Part shown: positions 37,377-45,796 of the stretch, piece by piece | Position numbering within the stretch: position 1 is the stretch's first letter | Layout of the letters: each line of letters begins with the position of its first letter | DNA from: Cellulomonas sp. Y8 | Lineage (GTDB): Bacteria > Actinomycetota > Actinomycetes > Actinomycetales > Cellulomonadaceae | NCBI RefSeq assembly: GCF_008033115.1 | Contig: NZ_CP041203.1 | Coordinates: 3,100,001 to 3,164,000, forward strand | Length of the DNA: 64,000 nucleotides | Reading direction: 5' to 3' | Made by a program: the position numbers and the translations under genes | The notes under the pieces: model-generated | Databases searched by the model: none | The model's input: only the letters and a program-made list of their open reading frames with translations | Told to the model about the DNA's origin: nothing

Positions 37377-37691
37377 GTGCCCACGCCGCCCGACGACGCG
37401 ACCGCGCCCCGCGCCCCCGTGCACCTCGACGGCGGCGACCTCGGCTGCGCCCGGCTCCTCGTGCTGCTCCGCGCCCGCGCCCGCGAGCTTCCGGGCGGCA
37501 CCGTCGTGCACCTGACGACGTCGGACCCGGTGGCGCCGATCGACCTGCCGGCGTGGTGCCGGATGACCGGCCACCGCTACCTCGGGCCGGTGCCGGACGG
37601 GCCGCCGCCCGCGACGTACGCGATCGAGGTCGCCGCGGACGCGCGCCCCACGGACCCGGACCGTCCCTGGCACGTGGCCACGGACGCCTGA
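37377..37691 (+). CDS. TusA-like sulfurtransferase-fold small protein
   Basis: The 104-residue protein shows the TusA layout: VHLDGGDLGCARLLVLLRAR, ELPGGTVVHLTTSDPVAPID and LPAWCRMTGHRYLG. These match Gly-x-x-Cys-Pro-x-Pro, Leu-x2-Gly, DP-x4-D-I-x2-W and G-H elements. The reactive Cys is kept, but the following Pro-x-Pro is Ala-Arg-Leu, so activity may differ. TusA proteins relay persulfide sulfur. No sulfur-relay partner is adjacent. The start is placed at GTG 37377, six bases after a strong -10. Confidence 0.7.
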   Translation: MPTPPDDATAPRAPVHLDGGDLGCARLLVLLRARARELPGGTVVHLTTSDPVAPIDLPAWCRMTGHRYLGPVPDGPPPATYAIEVAADARPTDPDRPWHVATDA

Positions 37692-37695
37692 GGCC

Positions 37696-38598
37696 TCAGT
37701 CCAGCCCCGCGGCCGCCTCGGCGTCCTCGATCCCGCGCAGCCAGTCGCGCTTGCCCGCGCGCCAGCCCTCGTCGTCCGCCCCGAGCCGCCAGTAGCCGGA
37801 GATCGACAGGTCGGCCTTGCCGAGCCCGCGCTCGACGCGCAGGTAGCGCCGCAGCTCGCGCACGGACCCGGCCTCGCCGTGCACGAACGCGTGCACCCGG
37901 CCGACCGGCCACGGCAGGGCGCGGACGGCCTCGACGAGCCGCGCGCCGGGCGCGGCGTCGCCGGTGTGCACCCAGTGCAGCGCGATGCCGTCGGGGACGT
38001 GCAGGGCCTGCTGCTCGGCCTGGTCGTGCACCTCGAGGACGGCGTGCCCGGAGGCGGTGCCGCCGAGGCGCTCGAGCGCGACGGCGATCGCGGGCAGCGC
38101 CGAGGCGTCGCCGGCGAGCAGGTGGTGGTCGGCGGTGAGGTCGGGGGTGTAGCCGCCGCCCGGGCCCACCACGACGACCTCGTCGCCGGGTGCCGCGGTG
38201 GCGGCCCACGGGCCCGCGATGCCGTCGGCGCCGTGCACGACCAGGTCGATCGTCAGGGTGAGCTCGAGGTCGTCGAACCCGCGGACGGTGTAGGTGCGCA
38301 TCCGGGGCTGGTGCTCCGGCGGCAGGGCCGCGCGGGCGGCCTCCATGTCGACCCGGCCGTCGGGGGTGGTCCAGGCGGCGAGCACGTCGGCGCCGGAGGT
38401 CGTCGCGCCGACGCCCGGCAGGAACACCAGCTTGACGTAGGAGTCCGCGTGCGGGGACGGCGCGAAGCCGGCGACGCCGGGGCCGCCGAGGGTGATCCGG
38501 ACCATCGCCGGGCTGAGGTGCTCGGCGCGCACGACGGTGGCGCGCAGGGCGGTCCGCGGCGGGCGGCGCGGGGTGGTCACGGGCTCGGTCGAGGTCAC
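37696..38598 (-). CDS. Siderophore-interacting protein (FAD ferric reductase family)
   Basis: This 300-residue cytoplasmic flavoprotein has an FAD-binding barrel (TVVRAEHLSPAMVRITLGGP; RMRTYTVRGFDD, the RxYT FAD motif) and GPWAATAAPGDEVVVVGPGG. The C-terminal NAD(P) half carries YTPDLTADHHLLAGDASALP and the family-diagnostic end GYWRLGADDEGWRAGK. Such proteins reduce ferric siderophores taken into the cell. A TACGCT -10 (minus strand, 38693-38688) lies upstream. No siderophore transporter is visible, and the gene stands alone between a TusA-like gene and a MarR gene. Confidence 0.93.
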   Translation of the reverse strand: MTSTEPVTTPRRPPRTALRATVVRAEHLSPAMVRITLGGPGVAGFAPSPHADSYVKLVFLPGVGATTSGADVLAAWTTPDGRVDMEAARAALPPEHQPRMRTYTVRGFDDLELTLTIDLVVHGADGIAGPWAATAAPGDEVVVVGPGGGYTPDLTADHHLLAGDASALPAIAVALERLGGTASGHAVLEVHDQAEQQALHVPDGIALHWVHTGDAAPGARLVEAVRALPWPVGRVHAFVHGEAGSVRELRRYLRVERGLGKADLSISGYWRLGADDEGWRAGKRDWLRGIEDAEAAAGLD

Positions 38599-38734
38599 GC
38601 GGGGAGCACCTTCCAGTGGTTCGAGGTGCCGGACGGGTCGGCGTGCGGGGACGTGCGGCCCGGGGGCGTGGCCGGCGCGTCGGGTCGAGCGTAGGTGGTC
38701 GGCAGCGGCGCGTCACGCGGGGACGCGGCGCGTC

Positions 38735-39193
38735 TCACCGGCTGCCGTGCGCGCGGCCCCAGGTGTCGACGTCGGCGTTGAGCCGGGTGAGCAGCCGCGC
38801 GAGGTCGGCCCGGTCGTCCGCGGACCAGTGGTCGAGGACCTCGCCGTACAGCCGGGCGCGGACCTCGCGGGTGCGCTCGAGGCCCGCCAGGCCCTCCTCG
38901 GTGGGCCGGACGAGCGTGACCCGCCCGTCGCTGGCGTCGGCGGCGCGCACGACCTGGCCGGCCTGCTCCATCGCGAGCACCTGCCGGGTGACGGTGGACG
39001 GGTCGAGCCGCAGGGCGTCCGCGATGGCGTTCACGCTCGTGGGGCCCTCCTCGGCGAGGACCCCCAGGACGAGGTACGCGGAGCGCTCGATCTCCCCGCG
39101 GGCGCGGGCGCCGGCGCGGCGGGTCCGGTCGGACAGGCGCAGCAGCATGGCCACCTGGGCCTCGATCGTGCGCAGGGAGTCGTCCGGCTGCAT
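38735..39193 (-). CDS. MarR family transcriptional regulator
   Basis: The 152-residue winged helix has SAYLVLGVLAEEGPTSVNAI, ADALRLDPSTVTRQVLAMEQ (recognition helix) and the wing AADASDGRVTLVRPTEEG. It probably binds as a dimer. ATG 39193 is chosen because the longer reading upstream crosses the divergent promoter. It faces an MFS exporter, and CTGTA-TAG-TACAG in between overlaps a -10, so repression of the exporter and itself is likely. The ligand is unknown. Confidence 0.92.
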   Translation of the reverse strand: MQPDDSLRTIEAQVAMLLRLSDRTRRAGARARGEIERSAYLVLGVLAEEGPTSVNAIADALRLDPSTVTRQVLAMEQAGQVVRAADASDGRVTLVRPTEEGLAGLERTREVRARLYGEVLDHWSADDRADLARLLTRLNADVDTWGRAHGSR

Positions 39194-39251
39194 GGTCACC
39201 TCGTCCTCGGGTCGGCCCGGGCAGTCTGCCACGTCCCGCCGGGCAATAAGC

Positions 39252-39264
39252 CTGTATAGTACAG
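39252..39264. promoter_or_regulatory. MarR-type operator overlapping the exporter -10
   Basis: CTGTATAGTACAG is a perfect 5-bp inverted repeat with a 3-base centre. TATAGT (39255-39260), the -10 of the plus-strand exporter gene, lies within it. Confidence 0.65.
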
Positions 39265-39296
39265 ACATACCCGACGACGACTTCCTGAGGACACGC

Positions 39297-40530
39297 ATGC
39301 CCAGTCGGCACCCCGAACCGAACAAGACCGCCATCTACGCCACGGCCCTGACCGCGTTCTTCGCGATCGCCGGGATCGCCGTGGTCGACCCGATCCTCCC
39401 GGTGATCGGCGAGGAGATCGGCGCCTCCACCTGGCAGATCGAGCTGCTGTTCACCGCGTACCTGGTCGTGATGGCGGTGGGCATGATCCCCGCGGTCATC
39501 GCGACCGGCCGGTACGGCTACCGCAAGGTGCTCGCGACCGGCGTCACGGTCGTCGCGGCGGCCGCGGTGCTCGCCGCCCTGTCCGGCAACATCCTCGAGC
39601 TCGCCGTGCTCCGCGGCCTGTGGGGCCTGGGCAACGCGATGTTCTTCGCGACCGCGATGGTGCTGCTGGTCGCGCTGGCCACCGACCGCGAGTGGGTGGT
39701 CGAGCTGTTCGAGACCTGCGTCGGCCTCGGCTTCGCGGTGGGCCCGCTGATCGGCGGCCTGCTCGGCCAGATCTCCTGGCGGGTGCCGTTCGCCGCGTGC
39801 GGCGTGTTCATGCTCATCGCGCTGGGCATGTCGATCACCCGGCTCCGCGACCCGCAGGACCCGCCGACCGCGCTGACCCTGCGCGACGTGTGGCAGCCGT
39901 TCCGCCGCCCGGCGTTCCGCACGCTCTGCGTCGTGACCGCCGCGTACAACTTCGTGTTCTTCGTGGTGCTCGGCTACACCCCGGTGTTCCTCGGCCTGGA
40001 CGTGATCCCGCTCGGCCTGGTGTTCACCGCGTGGGGCATCGGCCTGGCGGTCGGCATCCTGGTGGTCGGCCACCGGCTCGCGCACCGGATCGGCGCGGTG
40101 GCGACGGTCGGCGTGGCGATCGGCGGCCTGCTGGTCGCGCTCGCTGCTCGCCACGAGCGCCGGGACCGCCGAGTCGGTCGTGGTGCTGGTGCTGGCCGGC
40201 GTCTGCATGGGCATCGCGAACGCGAACCTCACCGACCTGGCGCTCGGGCTCGGCGGTGCGGAGCGCCGCACCACCACCGCGGCGTTCAACCTGGTCCGCT
40301 GGGGCTTCGCGGCCCCCGCGCCCGTGATCGCCGGCCTGCTGCTGCACCCGGTGAGCGCGACGGCCCCGTACTGGGTGGGCGCGGCGGTGCTGCTGATCGG
40401 CGTGGTGGCGTTCGCGTGGAAGGGCCGCGCGATGGCCGCGGCGGTCGGCGAGAAGCTGACCTTCCGGCAGTGGGACCGCGCGGCGCGCGCCGTCGAGGGC
40501 ACGCCCGAGGAGGCGCTGGGCGAGGCCTGA
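39297..40530 (+). pseudogene. MFS exporter (DHA1 type), frameshifted
   Basis: The first frame gives 280 residues with IYATALTAFFAIAGIAVVDP and ASTWQIELLFTAYLVVMAVG, and RGLWGLGNAMFFATAMVLLV follows. The next frame continues VLVLAGVCMGIANANLTDLA and NLVRWGFAAPAPVIAGLLLH, to the stop. One surplus G near 40143 (CTC-G-CTGCTC) breaks the frame; removing it restores a 410-residue, 12-helix exporter. If real, the exporter lacks its last four helices. It is divergent from the MarR gene and probably under its control. Sequencing error is the simplest alternative. Confidence 0.85.
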
Positions 40531-40544
40531 GCCCGGCCGGGCCG

Positions 40545-40571
40545 GACCCGGCACCCACGCGGTGCCGGGTC
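40545..40571. terminator. Bidirectional hairpin between exporter and response regulator
   Basis: GACCCGGCACC (40545-40555) pairs perfectly with GGTGCCGGGTC (40561-40571). A second copy of the right arm follows at 40572-40582, overlapping the response regulator stop codon. Confidence 0.65.
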
Positions 40572-40580
40572 GGTGCCGGG

Positions 40581-41279
40581 TCAGCGCCCGACGAGGCCTG
40601 ACTCGTAGGCGAACACCACCGCCTGCACCCGGTCGCGGACCCCGAGCTTCGCGAGGATCCGCCCCACGTGGGTCTTCACGGTGGCCTCGGACAGGAACAG
40701 CCGCTCGGCGACCTCGGCGTTGGACAGCCCCTCGGCGACGGCGAGCAGCACCTCGCGCTCGCGCTGGGTGAGGTCGTCCGCCCGGGCGTCGCCGCGCGGC
40801 GCGGGGGCGTCCTGCTCGCCCGGCAGCTCCTCGGCGAACAGCTCGAGCATCCGCCGGGTCACCCGCGGGGAGACGACGGCGTCGCCGGTGGCGACGGCGC
40901 GGATGGCGGCGGTGAGCTCGGCGGGGCGGGCGTCCTTGAGCAGGAAGCCGCTCGCGCCGGCGCGCAGCGCGGCGAACGCGTACTCGTCCAGGTCGAACGT
41001 GGTGAGGATGAGCACCCGGGACCGGGAGCCGGCGGCGACGATCCGCTCCGTGGCCTCGATCCCGTTGGTGCCGGGCATCCGGACGTCCATCAGCACGACG
41101 TCGGGGTCGAGCGCGGCGATCTGCCGCAGCGCCTCCGCGCCGTCGCCCGCCTCGCCGACGACGGTGAGGTCGTCCTCGTCGTCGAGCACGAGGCGGAAGC
41201 CCATGCGCAGCAGGGGCTGGTCGTCCACCAGCAGGACGCGGATCGGCGCCGGCGCGGTGCCGTCGGGGGTGGTGGTCAC
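40581..41279 (-). CDS. NarL/LuxR-type response regulator
   Basis: The 232-residue protein has a receiver domain (VLLVDDQPLLRMGFRLVLDD; phospho-acceptor Asp64 in DVVLMDVRMPG; Lys in FLLKDARPAEL). A LuxR helix-turn-helix follows (LTQREREVLLAVAEGLSNAE, VAERLFLSEATVKTHVGRIL). It is cotranslated with the histidine kinase through a GTGA overlap and probably regulates the ABC transporter upstream in the operon. Confidence 0.95.
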   Translation of the reverse strand: MTTTPDGTAPAPIRVLLVDDQPLLRMGFRLVLDDEDDLTVVGEAGDGAEALRQIAALDPDVVLMDVRMPGTNGIEATERIVAAGSRSRVLILTTFDLDEYAFAALRAGASGFLLKDARPAELTAAIRAVATGDAVVSPRVTRRMLELFAEELPGEQDAPAPRGDARADDLTQREREVLLAVAEGLSNAEVAERLFLSEATVKTHVGRILAKLGVRDRVQAVVFAYESGLVGR

Positions 41280-42788
41280 GCGGGCTCCTCGGTCGGGGTG
41301 GCGGCGTCGGCGTGCGCGGGGCCGTCAGGGGCGTCCTCGGTGCGCAGCTCGACGTGCACCCGCCAGCCGCCACGGTACGGCCCGGCCGCGACGGAGCCAC
41401 GGTAGACCGCCGCGCGCTCGCGCATGCCGACCAGGCCGCGGCCGCCGCGCACCGGTGTCGCGGGGGTGACCGCGGTGACGCCCTCGGCGTCGGGTCCGCG
41501 CGGCCAGCGGGTCGTCGCCGCGCACGGCCAGGCGCTCGCCGAGCCGGCCGAGCCGCCCGGTCTCGCCGGCAGCGTCGGCGACCGGGTCCGCGGCGGCGCC
41601 GTCGTCGACGACCTCGATGCCGACCCGCCCTGCGCCGTGCCGGACCAGCACGTCGACCCGCGCGCCGGGGCCGGCGTGCCGCAGGGCGTTGGTCAGCGAC
41701 TCCTGCACCACCCGGTAGACGGTGAGCGCGAGGGCGGCGTCGGCGGGCAGGGCGGGGCCGGCGGTGGTGAGGTGGACCGTCAGCCCGGCCGCGCGGAACT
41801 GCTGCACCAGCGACTCGAGGTCCTGGGTGCCGGGCTGCGGCTCGAGCGGCACGTCCGCCCCGCGGAGCACCCCGAGCATCCGGCGCATGTCCGCGAGCGC
41901 CGACCGCCCGGTCTCGGACAGCAGGTCCAGCGCGGCGGCGGCGTCGTCCGGCGAGCGGCGCATCGCGACCCGGGCCCCGTCGGACAGGGCGATCATCACG
42001 GTGAGACCGTGCGCGACCACGTCGTGCATCTCGCGGGCGATCCGGGTCTGCTCGGCGGCGGCGGCGAGCTTGGCGTGCTGCTCGCCGGCGTCCACCAGCT
42101 GCTGGTGCCGCTCGACCAGGGCACGGGTGTGCAGGCGGCGGCCCCGGACGTTGGCGCCGACGGCCAGCGCGACCAGCCCTGCCACCAGGATCGAGCCGAT
42201 GTCGACGTTGAGACGCGCCCCGTCGGGGCGGAGCACGGCGCCCCACAGGAAGAACGCCCCGAGCACGCCGACGGTCGCGGCCCCCAGCAGGAGCCAGCCC
42301 TGGCGCTGGGGCCGGGTGGCCGCCACGACGTAGAGGCCGAGGGCGAACGCGACGTCGCCCGCGCCGACGGAGCCGGTGAGCAGGACCTGCAGGACGGCCG
42401 ACGCGCCGAGGGCGATCGTGACCCGGACCGGCCAGCGCCGGCGGAACCACAGGGCGACGAGCGCCAGCGCGGTCAGCGCGAGGGACAGCGCGGCGGCCGC
42501 GCCGGACAGGACGACCGTGTCCGCCGCGAACCCGACGTTCGGCCCCGCGCCGTCGACGACCGGCCCCACGGACGAGATCGCCGACAGCGCGAAGAACACG
42601 CAGACCAGCACGTCCGACGCCCGCGGGTGCAGGGCGAAGAACCGGCGCACGCGGCCGAGCCGCCGGGCGTCCAGCTCGGTGAACGCGGCGGGGGCGGGAT
42701 CCGGGGTGCTCAGCGGGTCCTCCGGAGGAGAGGGGCGGACGGGTGGCGGGACGACGGCGGCCCCGCCCCGGGGTCGGGACGGGGCCAC
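41276..42788 (-). pseudogene. Histidine kinase (HisKA_3, DesK/LiaS-like), frameshifted before the G box
   Basis: Frame 1 encodes several membrane helices (residues 60-215), the dimerisation segment with His255 in ARIAREMHDVVAHGL-type context, and the N box (VVQESLTNALRHAGPGARVD). Between about 41487 and 41560 the frame must move by one surplus base to reach frame 2, which gives TAVTPATPVRGGRGLVGMRE (G box) and the stop overlapping the response regulator start. The corrected protein is about 503 residues. GTG 42788 is the longest start, but GGAGGA lies just before CTG 42713 (Leu-Ser-Thr-Pro), which may be the real start. Without the G box the kinase could not bind ATP properly. Confidence 0.85.
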
Positions 42789-42807
42789 CCTAGGCGTGCG
42801 GCGCGGG

Positions 42808-43632
42808 TCAGGCGTCGCGGCGGCGGAGCAGCACCGCGGCCGCGGCCAGCGCGACGACGCCCCAGGCCACGAGGACGCCGTAGCCCTCCCAGGGCCCGAG
42901 CACGGCGTCGGGGTTGTCCGACATGACCAGCTGGGAGCCGGCCGACATGGGCAGGTAGGGGCTGATCTTCTCGAAGAACGCCCACGGGATCAGCGCGAAC
43001 ACGCTCTCGACGACCAGGAGGAGTCCGAGCACGGTCGCGAGCGCGCCGGCCGAGTGCCGCAGCAGCGCGCCGATCGCGTACGCGAGCAGGGCGATCGCCG
43101 CGAGGTAGAGCGGTGCGCCGAGCAGGATCCGCTGGTTCATCTCGAGACCCAGGTCGACGCGGTGCGCCTCGCCGAGCACGGGGTAGGTGACGGCCCAGGA
43201 CACCAGGGTGCCGACGACGCCGGTCACGAACGCGACGACGACCACGACCAGCCCCTTGGCCAGCAGCGCCGGCGTGCGGGTGGGGGAGGTCGACAGGGTG
43301 CTGCGGATCATCCCGGTGGAGTACTCGCCGGTGATCGCCAGCACGGCCAGGACGCAGATCGCGAGCTGGGCGAACTGGATGCCGCCGACGATGTCGCCGG
43401 CGGTGACCGTGTAGTCCATGCCGGACTCGTCGAACTGCCGGACGCCGAAGTACGCGATCATCCAGGCGATGCCGGCCTGAGCGACGACGGTGATCGGCAG
43501 CACCCACCACGTGGAGCGCAGCGACCACAGCTTGATCCACTCGGACCGCAGCAGGCGGCCGAAGGTGACCCGGGCGTCGCCCGACGGGCGTGCCGCGGCG
43601 CGGGTCGCGGGGACGGTGGCGGTGGCGCTCAT
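42808..43632 (-). CDS. ABC transporter permease (ABC-2 type)
   Basis: The 274-residue protein begins with a cytoplasmic segment holding VTFGRLLRSEWIKLWSLRST, the ABC-2 permease opening seen in bacitracin/lantibiotic exporters. Six membrane spans follow (TWWVLPITVVAQAGIAWMIA; FAQLAICVLAVLAITGEYST; KGLVVVVVAFVTGVVGTLVS; further helices to the C-terminus). GEYSTGMIRSTLSTSPTRTP is the typical cytoplasmic loop. ATG 43632 overlaps the ATPase stop by ATGA. With the ATPase it forms an exporter, and the two-component system lies 20 bases downstream. Confidence 0.92.
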   Translation of the reverse strand: MSATATVPATRAAARPSGDARVTFGRLLRSEWIKLWSLRSTWWVLPITVVAQAGIAWMIAYFGVRQFDESGMDYTVTAGDIVGGIQFAQLAICVLAVLAITGEYSTGMIRSTLSTSPTRTPALLAKGLVVVVVAFVTGVVGTLVSWAVTYPVLGEAHRVDLGLEMNQRILLGAPLYLAAIALLAYAIGALLRHSAGALATVLGLLLVVESVFALIPWAFFEKISPYLPMSAGSQLVMSDNPDAVLGPWEGYGVLVAWGVVALAAAAVLLRRRDA

Positions 43633-44597
43633 CGCCGGGCCTCCTCGGGGGTGGGGGCGGTCTGCCCCTGCTGGACGGTGGTGCCGGCCCCGGTGGGCGC
43701 GGAGTGGTACTCGACGTCGTCGGCGGTCAGCGACATGTACGCGGCCTCCAGCGACGCGGCGACCGGGGTGAGCTCGTGCAGCACAACCCCGTCGCGGGCG
43801 GCGAGCTCGCCGACGGCCTCGGCGGTCGTGCCGGTGATCTCGATCAGCCCGGCCTCGACGGAGGTGACGGTGGTGTCCGGGCCCTGGAGCAGCTCCGCCA
43901 GGCGGCTCGCCTGCGGGCTGCGCACCCGGACCCGGGTGCCGGAGGCTCCGGCGACGATGTCCGCGACGGGGGCGTCGGCGATGATCCGGCCGCGACCGAT
44001 CACGAGGATGTGGTCGGCGGTCAGCGCCATCTCGCTCATGAGGTGCGAGGACAGGAAGACGGTCCGGCCCTCGGTGGCGAGGTGCTTGACCAGGTTGCGC
44101 ACCCACAGGACGCCCTCGGGGTCGAGGCCGTTGACCGGCTCGTCCAGGATGAGCGTGCGCGGGTCGCCGAGCAGAGCCGCGGCGATGCCGAGCCGCTGGC
44201 CCATGCCGAGGGAGAAGCCGCCGACGCGCTTGCCGGCGACGGCCTGCAGGCCGGTCATCTCGATGACCTCGTCGACCCGCTTCCGGCCGATGCCGTGCGT
44301 GGCGGCGACGGCGCGCAGGTGGTTGGTCGCGGAGCGGCCGGAGTGCACCGCCTTCGCGTCCAGCAGCGCGCCGACCTCGGTCAGCGGCGACTTCAGCTGC
44401 GCGTACGGGCGGCCGTTGACGGTCACGGTGCCGGACGTGGGCCGGTCGAGGCCCATGATCATGCGCATCGTGGTCGACTTGCCGGCGCCGTTCGGGCCGA
44501 GGAAGCCGGTGACCTTGCCCGACTGGACCGTGAAGTCGATGCCGGCGACAGCCGTCTTGTGACCGTACCTCTTGGTCAGTCCTCTTGCCTCGATCAT
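43629..44597 (-). CDS. ABC transporter ATP-binding protein
   Basis: The 322-residue ATPase has Walker A GFLGPNGAGKSTTMRMIMGL, signature GFSLGMGQRLGIAAALLGDP (LGMGQ variant of LSGGQ, common in this subfamily), Walker B TLILDEPVNGLDP and switch His in VFLSSHLMSEM. It belongs to the DrrA/BcrA-like group that exports antibiotics or peptides. TAGGTT on the minus strand (44639-44634) is a likely -10. It is the first gene of the operon ATPase - permease - kinase - regulator, a layout typical of antimicrobial-peptide sensing and detoxification modules. Confidence 0.95.
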   Translation of the reverse strand: MIEARGLTKRYGHKTAVAGIDFTVQSGKVTGFLGPNGAGKSTTMRMIMGLDRPTSGTVTVNGRPYAQLKSPLTEVGALLDAKAVHSGRSATNHLRAVAATHGIGRKRVDEVIEMTGLQAVAGKRVGGFSLGMGQRLGIAAALLGDPRTLILDEPVNGLDPEGVLWVRNLVKHLATEGRTVFLSSHLMSEMALTADHILVIGRGRIIADAPVADIVAGASGTRVRVRSPQASRLAELLQGPDTTVTSVEAGLIEITGTTAEAVGELAARDGVVLHELTPVAASLEAAYMSLTADDVEYHSAPTGAGTTVQQGQTAPTPEEARR

Positions 44598-44793
44598 GGT
44601 GTCCTCACAGGGGTGGTCTCTGGGTACGGCACGAACCTACGGACCCGGGCCGCGTCGCGGAACGTCCGTGGGGCCGATCCTCCGGGGCGGTCGGCTCGCC
44701 CGCACGACCGACGCCCTCCGTCGTGGGGATGACCCGGGGGCCCGCGGGGTCGGCCGCCGGGATGGTCCTGGGCGCGTGAGGGGTCCGGGGAAC

Positions 44794-44821
44794 TTCCGTG
44801 GGGGTCGCGGCGTTCTAGGGT
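44794..44821 (+). promoter_or_regulatory. Promoter of the Bax inhibitor-1 family gene
   Basis: TTCCGT (44794-44799) and TAGGGT (44816-44821) with a 16-bp spacer lie 44 bases before ATG 44866. Confidence 0.45.
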
Positions 44822-44865
44822 CAGTGCCACTGCCGGCTCGATCGCGAACCGACCCTGGAGGACCG

Positions 44866-45723
44866 ATGACCAACCCGGTGTTCAACAACAGCGCCGTCTT
44901 CGGCGACCCGCGCGCCCGCGGGAACCGCGGACGTGCGCAGCAGACCGCGGCGGGGCCCGGTGCGTACGGCGCCACCGCCACCGGGCCGGTGATCGAGGCG
45001 CAGTCGCTGGAGCAGATGTACGGCGCGCCCGCGGCCACCACCCGCGACACGGGCCGCCTGACCTACGACGACGTCATCATCAAGACGGGCGGGCTGCTCG
45101 CGCTGCTGGTCGTCGTCGCGGCCGCCACCTGGAACGTCGCGCCCGGCCTGTGGCCGATCGGCGCGGTCGTCGGCCTGGTGCTCGGCCTGGTGAACGCGTT
45201 CAAGAAGAACCCGAGCCCGCTGCTCATCACGCTGTACACCGTGGCGCAGGGCGTGTTCCTCGGCGGCATCAGCCTGGCGTTCCAGAACATGACCTTCGAC
45301 GGGCAGTCGGTGCAGCCGATCGTGCTGCAGGCCGTCATCGCCACGTTCGCGACGTTCGGCGCGGCGCTGTTCCTGTTCAAGTCCGGCCGGGTCCGCGTCA
45401 CCCCGAAGTTCACGCGCTGGCTGCTCATCGCGATGGTCGGCTACCTGGCCTACTCGCTGGTCAACGTCGTGATGATGTTCTTCGTGTCGAGCGACGGCTT
45501 CGGCCCGCTGCGGAACGGCTGGGTCGGCGTCCTTGCCGGTCTGTTTGCGGTCGGTCTCGCGGCAGCGAGCCTGATCATGGACTTCGACGCGATCAAGCGC
45601 GGCGTCGAGCAGGGTGCTCCCGCCAAGATGGCCTGGTCGGCCGCGTTCGGCCTGATCGTCACGCTGGTCTGGCTGTACCTCGAGATCCTGCGCATCCTCG
45701 CGATCCTGCAGGGTCGGGACTGA
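44866..45723 (+). CDS. Bax inhibitor-1/YccA family membrane protein
   Basis: The 285-residue protein has a 60-residue cytoplasmic N-terminus (MTNPVFNNSAVFGDPRARGN, a conserved actinobacterial start) and about seven membrane helices. These include VIIKTGGLLALLVVVAAATW, PLLITLYTVAQGVFLGGISL and LIMDFDAIKRGVEQGAPAKM, whose acidic Asp pair is the family hallmark. Members may conduct Ca2+/H+, but bacterial function is largely unassigned. ATG 44866 follows GGAGGA. The gene is monocistronic with a strong terminator. Confidence 0.93.
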   Translation: MTNPVFNNSAVFGDPRARGNRGRAQQTAAGPGAYGATATGPVIEAQSLEQMYGAPAATTRDTGRLTYDDVIIKTGGLLALLVVVAAATWNVAPGLWPIGAVVGLVLGLVNAFKKNPSPLLITLYTVAQGVFLGGISLAFQNMTFDGQSVQPIVLQAVIATFATFGAALFLFKSGRVRVTPKFTRWLLIAMVGYLAYSLVNVVMMFFVSSDGFGPLRNGWVGVLAGLFAVGLAAASLIMDFDAIKRGVEQGAPAKMAWSAAFGLIVTLVWLYLEILRILAILQGRD

Positions 45724-45740
45724 CCGCACCCCGCACGAGC

Positions 45741-45780
45741 ACGACGGCCCGCGTCCCCGGAAGGGGGCGCGGGCCGTCGT
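45741..45780. terminator. Bidirectional terminator between BI-1 and uxaB
   Basis: ACGACGGCCCGCGTCCCC (45741-45758) pairs with 45763-45780 over 18 positions with one wobble and a GGAA loop, between convergent genes. The stem is nearly identical to that at 32158-32197. Confidence 0.85.
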
Positions 45781-45796
45781 CGTCCCGGGCGCCCGG

